Source: Pseudomonas eucalypticola (lineage in GTDB: Bacteria > Pseudomonadota > Gammaproteobacteria > Pseudomonadales > Pseudomonadaceae). Taken from it: a stretch of DNA of 64,000 bases. The notes under the pieces were generated by a model, which saw nothing but the letters and a program-made list of their open reading frames with translations, was not told the DNA's origin and searched no databases. This document shows, in pieces, positions 8,870 through 18,910 of the stretch (position 1 is the first letter of the stretch; every line of letters starts with the position of its first letter). The stretch covers positions 2,450,501 through 2,514,500 of the forward strand of contig NZ_CP056030.1 of the NCBI RefSeq assembly GCF_013374995.1, read 5' to 3'. The position numbers and the translations under genes are program-made.

Positions 8870-10487
8870 GTTGCCTGCCCATGCCTCCCGCGGTGTCGCC
8901 CGTCAGGCCTGGTGCGCGGGGCTGATCGCGCTGGTGGTGTTCATGGCCGGCGTGTGGGGCCAGGCCCCGGTCGGTTTCGATTCACGGTTTTTCCTCTTCG
9001 CCCAGGAAATGCTGCGCCACGGCCCCACGTTCTTCCCCACCACCTACGGTGAGCCGTACCCCGACTACTCGGCGACCTCGACCTTCTTCGTGTATCTGCT
9101 GTCGCTGCCCCTTGGCCAGGTGAACAGCTTCAGCGCCTGGCTGCCCAGTGCCATCGCCGCCGCGGTGACGGTGGCGCTGCTGTACCGGTTGGTGGCGCCG
9201 TATTCGCGCCAGTGGGCGCTGATCAGTATTGCCCTGCTGGCGCTCAGCGGCACCTTCGTGATGGAAACCCGGGCGGTGTCCCAGGACCTGATGCTCACTG
9301 CCGTGGCCCTGGCAGTGTTCTACCTGGGTTACGCCTGCGACCACTTCCACACGCCGCGCCGCCTGGGCGCCATCGCCGCGCTGTTGATCCTGGGGTTCGC
9401 CATCCGCGGGCCCATTGGCCTGGTGGTGCCCACCGGCATGCTCTGCGCCTATTACCTGGTCAGCGGCCAGTGGCGGCGGCTGTTCGCGGTCGGCTTCAGC
9501 GCCCTGGTGTTGTTGGGCCTGGCCATCGGCCTGCTGCTGTGGCTGGCCCGCCTCAGCGGCGGCGACGCGTTCGTCACCGATGTGGTGCACATGCAGGTCA
9601 CCGGGCGCATCGATGGCAGCGAGGGGGCCAGCGGCCCGCTGTACTATTTCATCAGCTCGTTGGGCAATTACGCGCTGGCCTACCCCCTGGCACTGCTGGT
9701 GCTGGCGGGCGCCTGGTTCGCCGGGCCTGCCCGCCAGGGGCCGGGCCTGCAACTGCTCAAATGCTGTGCGGTGGCGGGCCTGATCGTGCTGCTGGGCCTG
9801 TCGGTGCCCCAAGCCAAGAAAGCCCGCTATGTGTTGCCGATGTTGCCCATGGCGGCCGTCATTGCCGGTTATCCCTTCCATCGCCTGGGTGGGCGCGTGT
9901 TCGCCTGGTTGCGCGGGGGTATGCAAGTACTCTGGCTGGTGCTGCCCGGCCTGTTGCTGGTGGGGTTGCTGGTGGCGCACCGGCGGTTCCCCGAGTGGCT
10001 GCCTCAGGTGACGGCGCCGGTGGTGGTGCTGGCGGTGTTGCAACTGCTGGCCCTGGCGTTGCTGGCGAAGCCGGGCATTCGGGCCATCGGGTTGGCGTAC
10101 TGTGCCGTGCTGGCACTGTGGTCCAGCTACATGCTGGTATTCGAGCCGACTGAGCGCGCCCTCTACGACACGCGTCAGTTCAGTGCCCAGGTCGACCATG
10201 CCGTGCAACAAGCGCCGGGGGCGTTGGTGCTGCACGGCATGGGCAAGGACGCCAAGGCGATCAAGTTCATGGTCAACGTCGATCGTGACCTGCGCCCGCA
10301 GTTCACCGACAGCGTGGCGCAGCTGGCGGCGCTGCCGGTTGGCACCTGGGTGATGATGGACGCCAAGGACCGCGATGCCCTGCACGGCACCCCGCTCGGC
10401 AGCGCGGTGCCTGTGGTGCAGGGCAGGTTCGACAAGGACGACTACGTGCTGCTGCGGGTCGTGGCTGAGCGCACCGGCACTCCGTAG
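8862..10487 (+). CDS. ArnT-like/GT39 polytopic glycosyltransferase
   Basis: A 541-residue inner-membrane protein with about 12 hydrophobic segments and the GT-C layout. The first periplasmic loop after TM1 contains the acidic pair region (GFDSRFFLFAQEMLRHG, then GEPYPDYSATSTFF), the usual catalytic zone of ArnT and protein mannosyltransferases that use polyprenyl-phosphate sugars. A C-terminal periplasmic domain follows (~430-541). It is distinct from the ArnT encoded at 14389-16038, so the region has two GT-C enzymes. The acceptor is unknown; proximity to the arn island suggests lipid A or another envelope glycan. Confidence 0.75.
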   Translation: MLELPAHASRGVARQAWCAGLIALVVFMAGVWGQAPVGFDSRFFLFAQEMLRHGPTFFPTTYGEPYPDYSATSTFFVYLLSLPLGQVNSFSAWLPSAIAAAVTVALLYRLVAPYSRQWALISIALLALSGTFVMETRAVSQDLMLTAVALAVFYLGYACDHFHTPRRLGAIAALLILGFAIRGPIGLVVPTGMLCAYYLVSGQWRRLFAVGFSALVLLGLAIGLLLWLARLSGGDAFVTDVVHMQVTGRIDGSEGASGPLYYFISSLGNYALAYPLALLVLAGAWFAGPARQGPGLQLLKCCAVAGLIVLLGLSVPQAKKARYVLPMLPMAAVIAGYPFHRLGGRVFAWLRGGMQVLWLVLPGLLLVGLLVAHRRFPEWLPQVTAPVVVLAVLQLLALALLAKPGIRAIGLAYCAVLALWSSYMLVFEPTERALYDTRQFSAQVDHAVQQAPGALVLHGMGKDAKAIKFMVNVDRDLRPQFTDSVAQLAALPVGTWVMMDAKDRDALHGTPLGSAVPVVQGRFDKDDYVLLRVVAERTGTP

Positions 10488-10621
10488 CGGCGGCGCTCAG
10501 GCCGTGTGGGTCTGCTCGCAAAAAATCTGACTGGGCCAGGCCCCGTTTGCCTTGTTGAGCCCATGGGGCTTCACGCTACCGTCGCACGTCTTCCTGGCTG
10601 AAGGTTCACGCCTCAATGGCT

Positions 10622-11287
10622 TCATCGTGCCTCATTCTTGAGCGCAGTATCCCAGCCGCCCACGGCCAATACCCCCAGCGCCCGGGCCTTGTCGTGGTGG
10701 TTGACACGAACGAAGAAGGCCGTGCCGTAGTCGCTGGCATCGGCATGCTCGTAGCCAAGCTGGGCTTGCAGTTTGCTGATGCAGTCGCTGTGGGTGATCA
10801 GGATCAGGTTGCGGTGTGCCTGCTTGTGCGCCAGGGCATCCTGCAACAGATGGGTCTTGCTGCACGCGCGCAGCCATTCCTGAGCTTGGTTGGCCTCGCC
10901 GAACATGTAGTGGCCGGTTTGCGCCGTGCGCGTGGTCGGGCTGCTGATGACGTCGGTGTTGGCCATGCCAAGGGCACGGAAACCATCGCCGATGCGGTCG
11001 GCTGCCTGGCTGCCGTCATGGGTGATGCCATCGGTAACATCCAGGCATTGATCATCCGAGCGGTCGCAGCGCTCCGCATGGCGTATCAGCACGATCACGT
11101 CACCGGCGGCCCAATGCTGGCGCACGCGGGCGTTGGCCATGTTGCCGGCTTCACCCAGGTCCAGCGGCGAGCGCGGCCACGCCACGAAGCCTGCGATCAG
11201 CGCCGGCACGATCAGCACGGCGGCACCTTTCCAGACCTTGCGCAGCAGGCGTCGGGGAGGGCGGGGTATCGGCGTCATGGAAGGCAT
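10622..11287 (-). CDS. PmrG/Ais-like histidine phosphatase (copy 1)
   Basis: A 221-residue protein with an N-terminal membrane anchor (~19-38, AAVLIVPALIAGFVAW) and a periplasmic histidine-phosphatase domain. The catalytic RHxE motif is VLIRHAERCDR, the second Arg/His elements are SSPTTRTAQT, and the late catalytic His is in LILITHSDC. PmrG/Ais proteins are PmrA-regulated in enterics and remove phosphate from core heptose of LPS, which fits the adjacent lipid A island. It is transcribed away from the response regulator gene at 11533. A paralogue lies at 22825-23496. Starts at 11287 and 11278 are both possible; neither has a clear ribosome site. Confidence 0.75.
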   Translation of the reverse strand: MPSMTPIPRPPRRLLRKVWKGAAVLIVPALIAGFVAWPRSPLDLGEAGNMANARVRQHWAAGDVIVLIRHAERCDRSDDQCLDVTDGITHDGSQAADRIGDGFRALGMANTDVISSPTTRTAQTGHYMFGEANQAQEWLRACSKTHLLQDALAHKQAHRNLILITHSDCISKLQAQLGYEHADASDYGTAFFVRVNHHDKARALGVLAVGGWDTALKNEAR

Positions 11288-11532
11288 CCGTGGAGGGGCG
11301 GGCAGCCTTGGACACTAGGGGGCAGATCGTGGCACTGGGGTGAAAACACTGTGAAAAATTCGAAAATTCATTTCGTCGAAAGCGTTTGTCATTCTGGTGC
11401 GCAACGCGCCATGTAACACGATTTTGACGATCAGAATGCTATTACGCCTCCTGGATTCAGCGGAGCGTCACCGTGCCGACGCCAACCGTCACGACGCACG
11501 CACAGCAAGTACAAGAAAGTGGTGGGGGATTT

Positions 11533-12219
11533 ATGCAAATTCTGGTGGTTGAGGACAACCGAGACATTCTCGACAACGTGACCGAGTACCTGCAGTTGCG
11601 CGGCTGCGAGGTCACCCGGGCGGAGGACGGCCTGAGTGGCCTGCACCTGGCGGCCACGCGCTCGTTCGACATGGTGATACTCGACGTCATGCTGCCCGGC
11701 ATGACCGGTACCCAGGTGTGCCAGCGCCTGCGAGAAAGCTCGCGCGCCGATACGCCGGTCATCATGCTCACCGCGCGCGACGCCTTGACCGACCGCCTGG
11801 ATGGCTTCAAGGCCGGGGCCGACGACTACCTGATCAAGCCATTCGCGCTGTCCGAACTGATGGCCCGGATCGAGGCTCTGGTGTGGCGGTTCAAGCGCCA
11901 GAGCTCACGGGTGCTCAAGGTGCATGACCTGTCTTACGACCTGGACACGCTGCAGATTACCCGTGGCGACGCATCGCTTCGCTTGAACCCCACGAGCCTG
12001 AAGATGCTTGAACTGTTGATGCGCAAGAGCCCGGCGGTGGTGACCCGGCGCGAGCTGGAGGAAAACGTCTGGGGCGAATACACCCCCAACAGCGATAGCC
12101 TGCGCAGCAACCTGCATTTGTTGCGGCGCATGGTCGACAAACCCTTCGATGTGCCGTTGATTCACACCATCCACGGCATTGGCTACCAACTGGTCTACAA
12201 ACCAGGTGAGTCCGGCTAG
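11533..12219 (+). CDS. OmpR/PhoB-family response regulator
   Basis: A 228-residue regulator. The receiver domain has the acidic pair EDN at residues 7-9, the phospho-acceptor Asp51 (VILDVMLPG), the conserved Thr in MLTARD and Lys102 in LIKPF. The C-terminal winged helix (~130-225) includes NPTSLKMLELLMRKSP and ends GIGYQLVYKPGESG. The start at 11533 is chosen because MQILVVEDN is the canonical N-terminus and a GGGGGA site sits just upstream. No kinase gene is adjacent; the nearest is at 21527, on the far side of the arn operon, which suggests a split two-component pair controlling it. Confidence 0.88.
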   Translation: MQILVVEDNRDILDNVTEYLQLRGCEVTRAEDGLSGLHLAATRSFDMVILDVMLPGMTGTQVCQRLRESSRADTPVIMLTARDALTDRLDGFKAGADDYLIKPFALSELMARIEALVWRFKRQSSRVLKVHDLSYDLDTLQITRGDASLRLNPTSLKMLELLMRKSPAVVTRRELEENVWGEYTPNSDSLRSNLHLLRRMVDKPFDVPLIHTIHGIGYQLVYKPGESG

Positions 12220-12274
12220 CGGGCCGCCGTGTGGTTCGTTTGCGCGTAGCGTGTCGGAGCGGATCGGCTGTTGA

Positions 12275-13639
12275 TCATTGGGTCCACTTCCCGCTGGGGA
12301 TTGGCAGGTCGCAGGACGCCCCGCGGCCAATCGGGAAGTAGGTGAAACCCTTCTGCGCCAACCGCTCCACGTCATACAGGTTGCGCCCGTCGAAAATCAC
12401 CGGGTTGGCCAGGCGCTTCTGGATCAGGTCGAAGTCCGGGGCCTTGAACTGTTGCCATTCGGTGCAGATGATCAGGGCATCCGCGCCGTTCAGGGTCGAC
12501 TCGGGGGTGCCCATCAGCATCAGGTTGGGCTGCTCGCCGTACAACAGTTGGGTTTGCTGCATGGCTTCAGGGTCGAAGGCGCGCACATGGGCACCGGCGG
12601 CCCACAGGGACTCCATCAGCTCGCGGCTAGGCGCGTCACGCATGTCGTCGGTGTTGGGCTTGAAGGCCAGGCCCCACAGGGCGAACGTGCGGCCCTTGAG
12701 GTCGCCCTTGAAGTAGGCCTTCACCCGTTCGAACAGCTTGTGCTTCTGCCGTTGGTTGATGGCTTCCACCGCCTGCAGCAGGTCATTGGAGCAGTGGGCC
12801 GCTTCGGCGGTGTGGATCAGTGCGCGCATGTCCTTGGGAAAGCAAGAACCGCCATAACCGCAACCGGCATAGATGAAGTCGTAGCCGATGCGCGGGTCGG
12901 CGCCCATGCCTTGGCGGATGGCTTCGATATCGGCACCCAGGTGCTCGGCCAGTTCGGCGATCTGATTGATGAAGCTGATCTTGGTGGCCAGCATGCAGTT
13001 GGCCGCGTACTTGGTCAGCTCGGCGCTGCGCAGGTCCATGAACAGGATGCGGTCGTGGTTGCGGTTGAACGGCGCGTACAGTTCGCGCATCACGTCGCGC
13101 ACTTCCTGGCGCTCGCAGCCAATGACAATGCGATCCGGGCGGCGGCAGTCGCGCACGGCCGATCCTTCCTTGAGAAATTCGGGGTTGGAGACGATGTCGA
13201 ACTGCAACGTGCGGCCGGCCTTGGCCAGGGCTTCGTTGATATGCTTTTGCAAGGCGTCACCCGTGCCCACCGGTACGGTGGACTTTTCCGCGACGATCAG
13301 CGGCGCTACCCGATGACGGGCAATGGCATCGCCCACCGAGAACACGAAGCGCAAGTCGGCCGAACCGTCGTCACCGGAGGGCGTGCCCACGGCGATGAAC
13401 AGGACCTCGCCGTGCTCGATGGCCAGCTTTTCATCGCTGGTGAAGTGCAGGCGCCCGCTGTCCAGGTTTTCGCGCACCAGCGCAGAGAGGCCGGGCTCGA
13501 AGATGGTCACGTGGCCCTTGGACAGTTGCTCGACCTTGTGCTGATCGATGTCCATGCAGATCACGTCGTGGCCCACTTCCGCCAGTACGGTGGCTTGCAC
13601 CAGACCTACGTAACCGCTACCGATAACACTGATTTTCAT
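12275..13639 (-). CDS. ugd: UDP-glucose 6-dehydrogenase
   Basis: A 454-residue cytosolic enzyme that oxidises UDP-glucose to UDP-glucuronate with two NAD+. The NAD-binding motif GSGYVGLVQATVLAEVGH is at the N-terminus and the catalytic cysteine is in GGSCFPKDMRAL. The C-terminal UDP-binding domain contains LWGLAFKPNTDDMRDAPS. It is the last gene of the arn operon, 10 bases after arnF, and supplies the UDP-glucuronate that ArnA oxidises in the L-Ara4N pathway. It converges with the response regulator gene, the stops being 55 bases apart. Confidence 0.95.
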   Translation of the reverse strand: MKISVIGSGYVGLVQATVLAEVGHDVICMDIDQHKVEQLSKGHVTIFEPGLSALVRENLDSGRLHFTSDEKLAIEHGEVLFIAVGTPSGDDGSADLRFVFSVGDAIARHRVAPLIVAEKSTVPVGTGDALQKHINEALAKAGRTLQFDIVSNPEFLKEGSAVRDCRRPDRIVIGCERQEVRDVMRELYAPFNRNHDRILFMDLRSAELTKYAANCMLATKISFINQIAELAEHLGADIEAIRQGMGADPRIGYDFIYAGCGYGGSCFPKDMRALIHTAEAAHCSNDLLQAVEAINQRQKHKLFERVKAYFKGDLKGRTFALWGLAFKPNTDDMRDAPSRELMESLWAAGAHVRAFDPEAMQQTQLLYGEQPNLMLMGTPESTLNGADALIICTEWQQFKAPDFDLIQKRLANPVIFDGRNLYDVERLAQKGFTYFPIGRGASCDLPIPSGKWTQ

Positions 13640-13649
13640 TGCGCAGATC

Positions 13650-14051
13650 CTATGACTTGTTGCCGTGTGTACGTCGCGAATTGATGGTCAACACGCCGAG
13701 GACGACCAGGGTCACCCCCAGGCTTTTCAACAGCGAGAAATGTTCATTGAAGGCCGGCAGGCTGGCGGCCAGCAGGTAGACCAGGGCGTAGCTGATGCTC
13801 AACAGTGCATAGGCGCGGCCCAGGGGTAGGTGTTGCAGCGCCCCCAGCCAGCACAGCATCGATAGCGCGTAGGCGAAGATCGCGGCCATCACCCCCCCCA
13901 GCGCCAGCCATGGCACCGGCCCGTTGGCCAGCGTCTCCAGCCATTGGGCCGGCACGGGCAGGCGCGTCATGCTCCAGCGCATGCCCAGCTGCGCGCCACT
14001 GACCAGCAGTACACTGCTGGCGGCCAGGGCAAAACCCTGCGCGCGGCTCAT
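13650..14051 (-). CDS. arnF: Undecaprenyl-phosphate-Ara4N flippase subunit ArnF
   Basis: A 133-residue small-multidrug-resistance-like membrane protein with four hydrophobic segments; [25 protein letters not shown] matches the EmrE-like third helix region. With ArnE it is thought to flip undecaprenyl-phosphate-L-Ara4N to the periplasmic face. The start at 14051 (MSRAQGFAL) overlaps the end of arnE by 4 bases; the frame is open further upstream, but that part is an off-frame reading of arnE. The C-terminus is basic ([10 protein letters not shown]). Confidence 0.88.
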   Translation of the reverse strand: MSRAQGFALAASSVLLVSGAQLGMRWSMTRLPVPAQWLETLANGPVPWLALGGVMAAIFAYALSMLCWLGALQHLPLGRAYALLSISYALVYLLAASLPAFNEHFSLLKSLGVTLVVLGVLTINSRRTHGNKS

Positions 14052-14392
14052 GCTTGCCACCCCAGCAACAGCACGCCGGCCATGACGATGCCCACCCCCA
14101 GCCAATGGCGGGCGTCCACGTGCTCCTTGAAGACGAAACGCGCTACCAGGGTCACCAGCACGAAGTTGAGGCTGAGCATGGGGTAGGCGACGCCCACCTC
14201 CAGGTGTTGCAGCACCAGCAACCACAGCAGCAGGCCAAGGCCCAGGCACAGCAGCGCCAGCCACAGCCAGGGAGTCGCCAGCTTGGCCAGGATGCCCGCC
14301 GGCGCGCCGCGCCACGACTCGACGGCCATTTTCTGCGCGATCTGGCCCAGGCACGTCAGGGTGCAGGCGGCCAGCAACAGGCAAAAGATCAT
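14048..14392 (-). CDS. arnE: Undecaprenyl-phosphate-Ara4N flippase subunit ArnE
   Basis: A 114-residue protein with four membrane helices and the EmrE-fold pattern ([22 protein letters not shown] and a final helix [16 protein letters not shown]). It pairs with ArnF as the flippase for the lipid-linked aminoarabinose. It overlaps arnT upstream and arnF downstream by 4 bases each, consistent with tightly coupled translation. Its length is normal for ArnE. Confidence 0.88.
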   Translation of the reverse strand: MIFCLLLAACTLTCLGQIAQKMAVESWRGAPAGILAKLATPWLWLALLCLGLGLLLWLLVLQHLEVGVAYPMLSLNFVLVTLVARFVFKEHVDARHWLGVGIVMAGVLLLGWQA

Positions 14393-16038
14393 GGCGGTGT
14401 CTGGCTATAGAACAGGATGGTGATGTTCCCCTGCTCGAAGCGTTGGCTATACCCCTGCAGCCGGGTCAGTTCGCTGTCGTCCTCGTGATCCTTGATGCGC
14501 AGCACCACGGCCACCGTACCCTGTCGACGCGCCTCGGCCAGCCACTGCGGGCCCTGCAGGAACAGCACCAGGCGCGCTTTGGCGTCCGGGTAGCTGAGCC
14601 CATACTTGGTTTCGCCGGCCGTGGCGAACAGGGTGATGTCGGGACGCACGGTGTGCCAGGCCAGGGCTGCGGCGGCGCCCAGGTCATTGCTCATCAAAGA
14701 GCCAGCCTGGCGCAGTTGCTCGGTATGGTCAGCGATGAAGCGATCGGGCGTCTTGTTGTTGACCACTTTGTCGGGCAAGGCATTGGGCAGCAGCGCAACG
14801 ACCAGCCCCATGCCCACCGCCGGGGCGGCCCACCAGCGCAGCGGGCGCCACCAGGCGGCCAGGTTGCAGAGCATCCAGGCCAGCAGGGCGCCGGTCACCA
14901 GGCTCAGGTGCAACGGTTCATCCTGGTACACCGGCTTCTTGAATTGCAGCCAGGCCAGGGCGATCAACCCCAGCAGCCCGATCACCCCATTGAGCAGGGC
15001 ATTGCTGCGCAGCGCCCGTGTCTTGCCTTGGCTGATCAGCGTGTTCAGCGTGTCGCCCAGCAGCAGGGCCAGTGGCAGCATGCAAGGCAGGATATAAGTG
15101 GGTAGCTTGCCGCGCGAGAGGCTCAGGAATGCCAGGGGTAGCAACAGCCACAGCAGCAGGAAAACCCGGCGCGGCTCGCCGTGCTGGCGCCAGGCATCGC
15201 GTGCGCTGGCCGGCAGCAGCAGCGCCCAGGGCAGCGCGGACAGCACCAGCAGCGGCAGGTAGAACCAGATGGGTTGGGCATGCTGCGCGTCTTCGGCAGC
15301 AAAGCGGCGGATGTGCTCGTGCCAGAAGAAGAACGACCAGAAGTCGGACTCTTGATGGTTGACCATCAGCGCCCACGGCGCAGCGACCAGCACGGCCACC
15401 AGCACCCCGAACAGGCCGAAGCGCAGCAGTTCGCCGAAGCGCTTCTGCCAGATCATCCAGGGCAGCGCGATCAGCACCGGAAATACCCAGGCCAGGAAAC
15501 CCTTGGTCATGAACCCCATACCACAGGCGACGCCCAGCAGGCCCCAGCTCAACAGGCGCTCACGGGGCGTGCGGCTGTCGATGGCCAGCCACAGCGCCAC
15601 CAGGCTCAGGTTCACCCACAGGGTGAACTGCGGGTCCAGGTTGGCGTAGCCGGCCTGCCCGGCCACCAGGCCGAAGCTCATGTACAGGACGGTGCAGATC
15701 ACGCTCTTGCGCCGCTCGCCCCACAGGCGGTTGGCCACCCAGTAAGCCAGCACTGCGCTCAGGCCCAGGCTCAGGGCCGAGGCTACGCGTACACCGAACA
15801 GGTTCTGGCCGAACAGCGCCTGGCCGATGGCGATCAACCAGTAACCGGCCGCCGGCTTCTCGAAATAGCGCAGGCCCATGAAGTGCGGCGCGGCCCATTT
15901 GCCGGTCAGCAGCATCTCCTGGCTCATTTGCGCGTAGCGGGTTTCGTCGGGAATCCACAGCCCGTGGAAGGGCAGGGGCAGCAGGTAGAAAAGCCCGAAT
16001 GCCAGCAGCAAGACGGGCAGGGTCCAGCGCAGGTTCAT
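14389..16038 (-). CDS. arnT: Lipid A 4-amino-4-deoxy-L-arabinose transferase
   Basis: A 549-residue GT-C enzyme of the inner membrane. The first periplasmic loop has the ArnT signature [21 protein letters not shown], including the essential Asp-Glu pair, and [14 protein letters not shown]. About 12 hydrophobic segments precede a C-terminal periplasmic domain. It transfers L-Ara4N from undecaprenyl phosphate to lipid A phosphates, reducing negative charge and giving polymyxin and cationic-peptide resistance. It overlaps arnD and arnE by 4 bases. Its length is typical of Pseudomonas ArnT. Confidence 0.95.
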   Translation of the reverse strand: MNLRWTLPVLLLAFGLFYLLPLPFHGLWIPDETRYAQMSQEMLLTGKWAAPHFMGLRYFEKPAAGYWLIAIGQALFGQNLFGVRVASALSLGLSAVLAYWVANRLWGERRKSVICTVLYMSFGLVAGQAGYANLDPQFTLWVNLSLVALWLAIDSRTPRERLLSWGLLGVACGMGFMTKGFLAWVFPVLIALPWMIWQKRFGELLRFGLFGVLVAVLVAAPWALMVNHQESDFWSFFFWHEHIRRFAAEDAQHAQPIWFYLPLLVLSALPWALLLPASARDAWRQHGEPRRVFLLLWLLLPLAFLSLSRGKLPTYILPCMLPLALLLGDTLNTLISQGKTRALRSNALLNGVIGLLGLIALAWLQFKKPVYQDEPLHLSLVTGALLAWMLCNLAAWWRPLRWWAAPAVGMGLVVALLPNALPDKVVNNKTPDRFIADHTEQLRQAGSLMSNDLGAAAALAWHTVRPDITLFATAGETKYGLSYPDAKARLVLFLQGPQWLAEARRQGTVAVVLRIKDHEDDSELTRLQGYSQRFEQGNITILFYSQTPP

Positions 16039-16919
16039 GGGCGTTGTACCCCGAGCCAGCCTTCGCGCCCTTCCAGGGCGCCACGGGTCAATTGTTCCAC
16101 CGGCAGGCTGCCGGGGTCGGTGGGCAGCAGTTGCCCCAGGGGTTGGAACTGTATCTGTCGCTCGCGTGCCGTGGCCAGCAGGCGGCGGAAATCATCGGCC
16201 ATCAGAATCCCTTCCACTTCGGCGTGTATGGTGTAGTTGTTCAAGCCTCCAGGCTTGAAGCGTTCCAGGATGTAGTCATTGAAACCAGCGGCACTGACCG
16301 TTGGCCCCACCACCTCGTCGAAGGTGGGCAGGTCCACGGGCACCTGCACGGTACCCGGGGTGCCATCGACCAGGCGCGGCTGGAACAGGTGGCTACCCCG
16401 GCAGTCGCTGTTGTAACGGAAGCCGAAGTCTTCCTTGGCCTGCACCACGCGCTCGTCCGCGCGCCAGCCGGCGGCGGCGGAGCAATCGATGCGCTGGCCA
16501 AGAATGTCGTTCAGGGTTTCCACGCCACGGCGGATCTGCTCATGCAACCGTGCCTCGCTCCAGCGCCCGGCGTTGGCCTGCCAGCCATGGTGGTCCCAGG
16601 CGTGCAGGCCGACTTCGTGGCCGGCGTCGCGGGCTTGGCGCATCAGGTGCCCCAGGTCACGGCCGATGGGCTTGCCTGGCCAGGCGGTGCCCGCCAGCAG
16701 GATGTCCCAGCCGTAAAGGCCGGCTGCATTGGAACGCAGCATCTTCCACAGAAATCGCGGGCGGATGAGGCGCCACAAGTGGCGCCCCATGTTGTCCGGC
16801 CCGACACTGAAGAAAAATGTCGCCTTGACCTGGGCTTCGTCGAGCAGTTCGAGCAACCGCGGCACCCCTTCACGGGTGCCTCGGTAGGTGTCGACGTCGA
16901 TGCGCAGACCTGCCTGCAT
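16035..16919 (-). CDS. arnD: 4-deoxy-4-formamido-L-arabinose-phosphoundecaprenol deformylase
   Basis: A 294-residue NodB-type deacetylase. The N-terminus [19 protein letters not shown] carries the first catalytic Asp pair, [15 protein letters not shown] follows, and [12 protein letters not shown] supplies the metal-binding histidines. It removes the formyl group from the undecaprenyl-linked Ara4FN so that the sugar can be flipped and transferred. Its start abuts the arnA stop with one base shared at 16919, and its stop overlaps arnT by 4 bases. Confidence 0.93.
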   Translation of the reverse strand: MQAGLRIDVDTYRGTREGVPRLLELLDEAQVKATFFFSVGPDNMGRHLWRLIRPRFLWKMLRSNAAGLYGWDILLAGTAWPGKPIGRDLGHLMRQARDAGHEVGLHAWDHHGWQANAGRWSEARLHEQIRRGVETLNDILGQRIDCSAAAGWRADERVVQAKEDFGFRYNSDCRGSHLFQPRLVDGTPGTVQVPVDLPTFDEVVGPTVSAAGFNDYILERFKPGGLNNYTIHAEVEGILMADDFRRLLATARERQIQFQPLGQLLPTDPGSLPVEQLTRGALEGREGWLGVQRP

Positions 16920-18910
16920 CAGCGCTTGCTCTCGATTTCAACCATGGCTTCGCGCAGGAAGAAGTCCAGGGTCTTGCCGATGGTTTCGCTGAGCTCGATG
17001 GTCGGGGTCCAGTCGATCAGGCGTCGGGCGTTCTCGATGCTCGGCGTGCGGTGCGTCACGTCCTGGTAGCCATTGCCATAGAACGCCTTGCTTTCGATTT
17101 CCCGGAAGCCGGCGAACGGCGGGAAGTTGCCGCGCAGCGGGTGTGCCTCGAACTGGCGCAGCAGTTCTTCGCCCAGTTGGCGGATGCTGGCTTCGTTGGT
17201 CGGGTTGCCGATGTTGATGATTTCGCCATCGCACTTGCCGTCGCGGTTTTCGATGATGCGTGCCAGGGCCTCGATACCATCGTCGACGTCCGTGAAGGTA
17301 CGTTTCTGTTCACCACCGTCCACCAGGCGAATCGGGGTGCCTTCCACCAGGTGCAGGATCAACTGGGTGATGGCACGGGAGCTGCCGATGCGGGCCGAGT
17401 CCAGGCGGTCCAGGCGCGGGCCCATCCAGTTGAAGGGGCGGAACAGGGTGAACTTCAGGCCTTTGTCGCCATACGCCCAGATGACGCGGTCCAGCAATTG
17501 CTTGGAGACCGAGTAGATCCAGCGCTGCTTGTTGATCGGGCCGACCACCAGGTTGGAGGTGTTCTCGTCGAACTGGGCGTCCTGGCACATGCCATAGACT
17601 TCCGAGGTGGACGGGAAGATCACGCGCTTGTTGTATTTCACGCAGTGACGAACGATTTTCAGGTTTTCCTCGAAGTCCAGTTCGAACACGCGCAGCGGGT
17701 TGCGGGTGTATTCGATCGGGGTGGCGATGGCCACCAGCGGCAGGACCACGTCGCACTTCTTGATGTGGTATTCGATCCACTCGGAGTGGATGCTGATGTC
17801 GCCTTCCACGAAGTGGAAACGCGGGTTGCCGCGCAGGTGTTCGATGGCGTCGGAGCCGATGTCCAGGCCGTAGATTTCATAGCGGTCGTCGCGCAGCAGG
17901 CGCTCGGACAGGTGGTTGCCGATGAAACCGTTGACGCCCAGGATCAGCACGCGGGTGCGGCGCACGGGGCGGCCAGCGGCCTTGCCCACCAGTTTCGAAC
18001 CTTCCACCAGGCCCAGTTCGCGGGCCAGCTGCGGGCCGCTCAGGTACAGGCCGTCGTTGTTGCGCTGGCCGGCGGTGATCTGCAGCGCGTCGGTGCCACA
18101 GGCAATGCGCAGCGGTTCGACGCTGATCACGTGGCCAGGTTCGAAGCCCTGATTGCCCGCGACCACTTCGGCGCTCCAGACGATGAGTTTGTGCTCACCC
18201 ACGGCGCAGAAGGCACCCGGGAACGGCTGGGTCACGGCGCGCACCAGGTTGAACAGCTCCTCGGCTGGGCGTTTCCAGTCCAGCAGGCCATCGGCCGGGG
18301 TACGGCGGCCGAAGTACGAGGCTTGGCTTTCGTCCTGCTCGGTTTCGCTGACTTCGCCCTTGGCCAGCAACGGCAGGGTGTCGTGCAGCAGGGCCGCCGC
18401 GGCATCGCGCAGCTTGGCGTGCAGGCTCAGGCCGGTATCGGCGCGCTCGATGGCCACGCTTTGCTGGGCGACGATGGCGCCGGCGTCCGGGCGCTTGACC
18501 ATGCGGTGCAGGGTGACGCCGGTCTCGGTTTCACCGTTGACCAGCACCCAGTTGGCCGGTGCGCGGCCGCGGTAGCGCGGCAGCAGCGAGCCGTGCAGGT
18601 TGTAGGCTCCGTTTTTGGCGCTGGCCAGCACGGCTTCGCTCAGCAGGTTGCGGTAGTAGAACGAGAAGATGAAGTCGGCGTCCAGCTTGGCGATACGCTC
18701 GACCCAGATGGGGTGGTTGGCATCTTCGGGGGCGTGCACCGCAATGCCCTTGCGGGCACAGAGTTGGGCCACCGAGCCGTAGAAGTTGTTTTCCTTGGGG
18801 TCGTCGGCGTGGGTGAACACGGCGGCGATGTCGTAGCCTGCCTCGAGCAGGGCGTTGATGCCGGCGCAGCCGATATCGTGGTAGGCGAAGACAACAGCTT
18901 TCTGGTTCAT
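16919..18910 (-). CDS. arnA: Bifunctional UDP-Ara4N formyltransferase / UDP-glucuronate oxidative decarboxylase
   Basis: A 663-residue two-domain enzyme. The N-terminal formyltransferase (~1-300) has the catalytic Asn104, His106 and Asp142 in [14 protein letters not shown] and KRPDAGAI. The C-terminal short-chain-dehydrogenase-like domain (~315-660) has the Rossmann motif [18 protein letters not shown] and the active-site STSEVYG. It makes UDP-4-keto-pentose from UDP-glucuronate and later N-formylates UDP-Ara4N made by ArnB. It overlaps arnC by 4 bases. Length and domain order match the family. Confidence 0.96.
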   Translation of the reverse strand: MNQKAVVFAYHDIGCAGINALLEAGYDIAAVFTHADDPKENNFYGSVAQLCARKGIAVHAPEDANHPIWVERIAKLDADFIFSFYYRNLLSEAVLASAKNGAYNLHGSLLPRYRGRAPANWVLVNGETETGVTLHRMVKRPDAGAIVAQQSVAIERADTGLSLHAKLRDAAAALLHDTLPLLAKGEVSETEQDESQASYFGRRTPADGLLDWKRPAEELFNLVRAVTQPFPGAFCAVGEHKLIVWSAEVVAGNQGFEPGHVISVEPLRIACGTDALQITAGQRNNDGLYLSGPQLARELGLVEGSKLVGKAAGRPVRRTRVLILGVNGFIGNHLSERLLRDDRYEIYGLDIGSDAIEHLRGNPRFHFVEGDISIHSEWIEYHIKKCDVVLPLVAIATPIEYTRNPLRVFELDFEENLKIVRHCVKYNKRVIFPSTSEVYGMCQDAQFDENTSNLVVGPINKQRWIYSVSKQLLDRVIWAYGDKGLKFTLFRPFNWMGPRLDRLDSARIGSSRAITQLILHLVEGTPIRLVDGGEQKRTFTDVDDGIEALARIIENRDGKCDGEIINIGNPTNEASIRQLGEELLRQFEAHPLRGNFPPFAGFREIESKAFYGNGYQDVTHRTPSIENARRLIDWTPTIELSETIGKTLDFFLREAMVEIESKR

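Noticed and set aside
11371..11381. TTTCG-T-CGAAA palindrome before the response regulator
   Set aside because: It is only 5-bp arms in an AT-rich stretch and could easily be chance.
13650..14384. Long 244-codon version of arnF
   Set aside because: The first 111 codons are an off-frame reading of arnE; ArnF begins at 14051 with normal length and a 4-base overlap.
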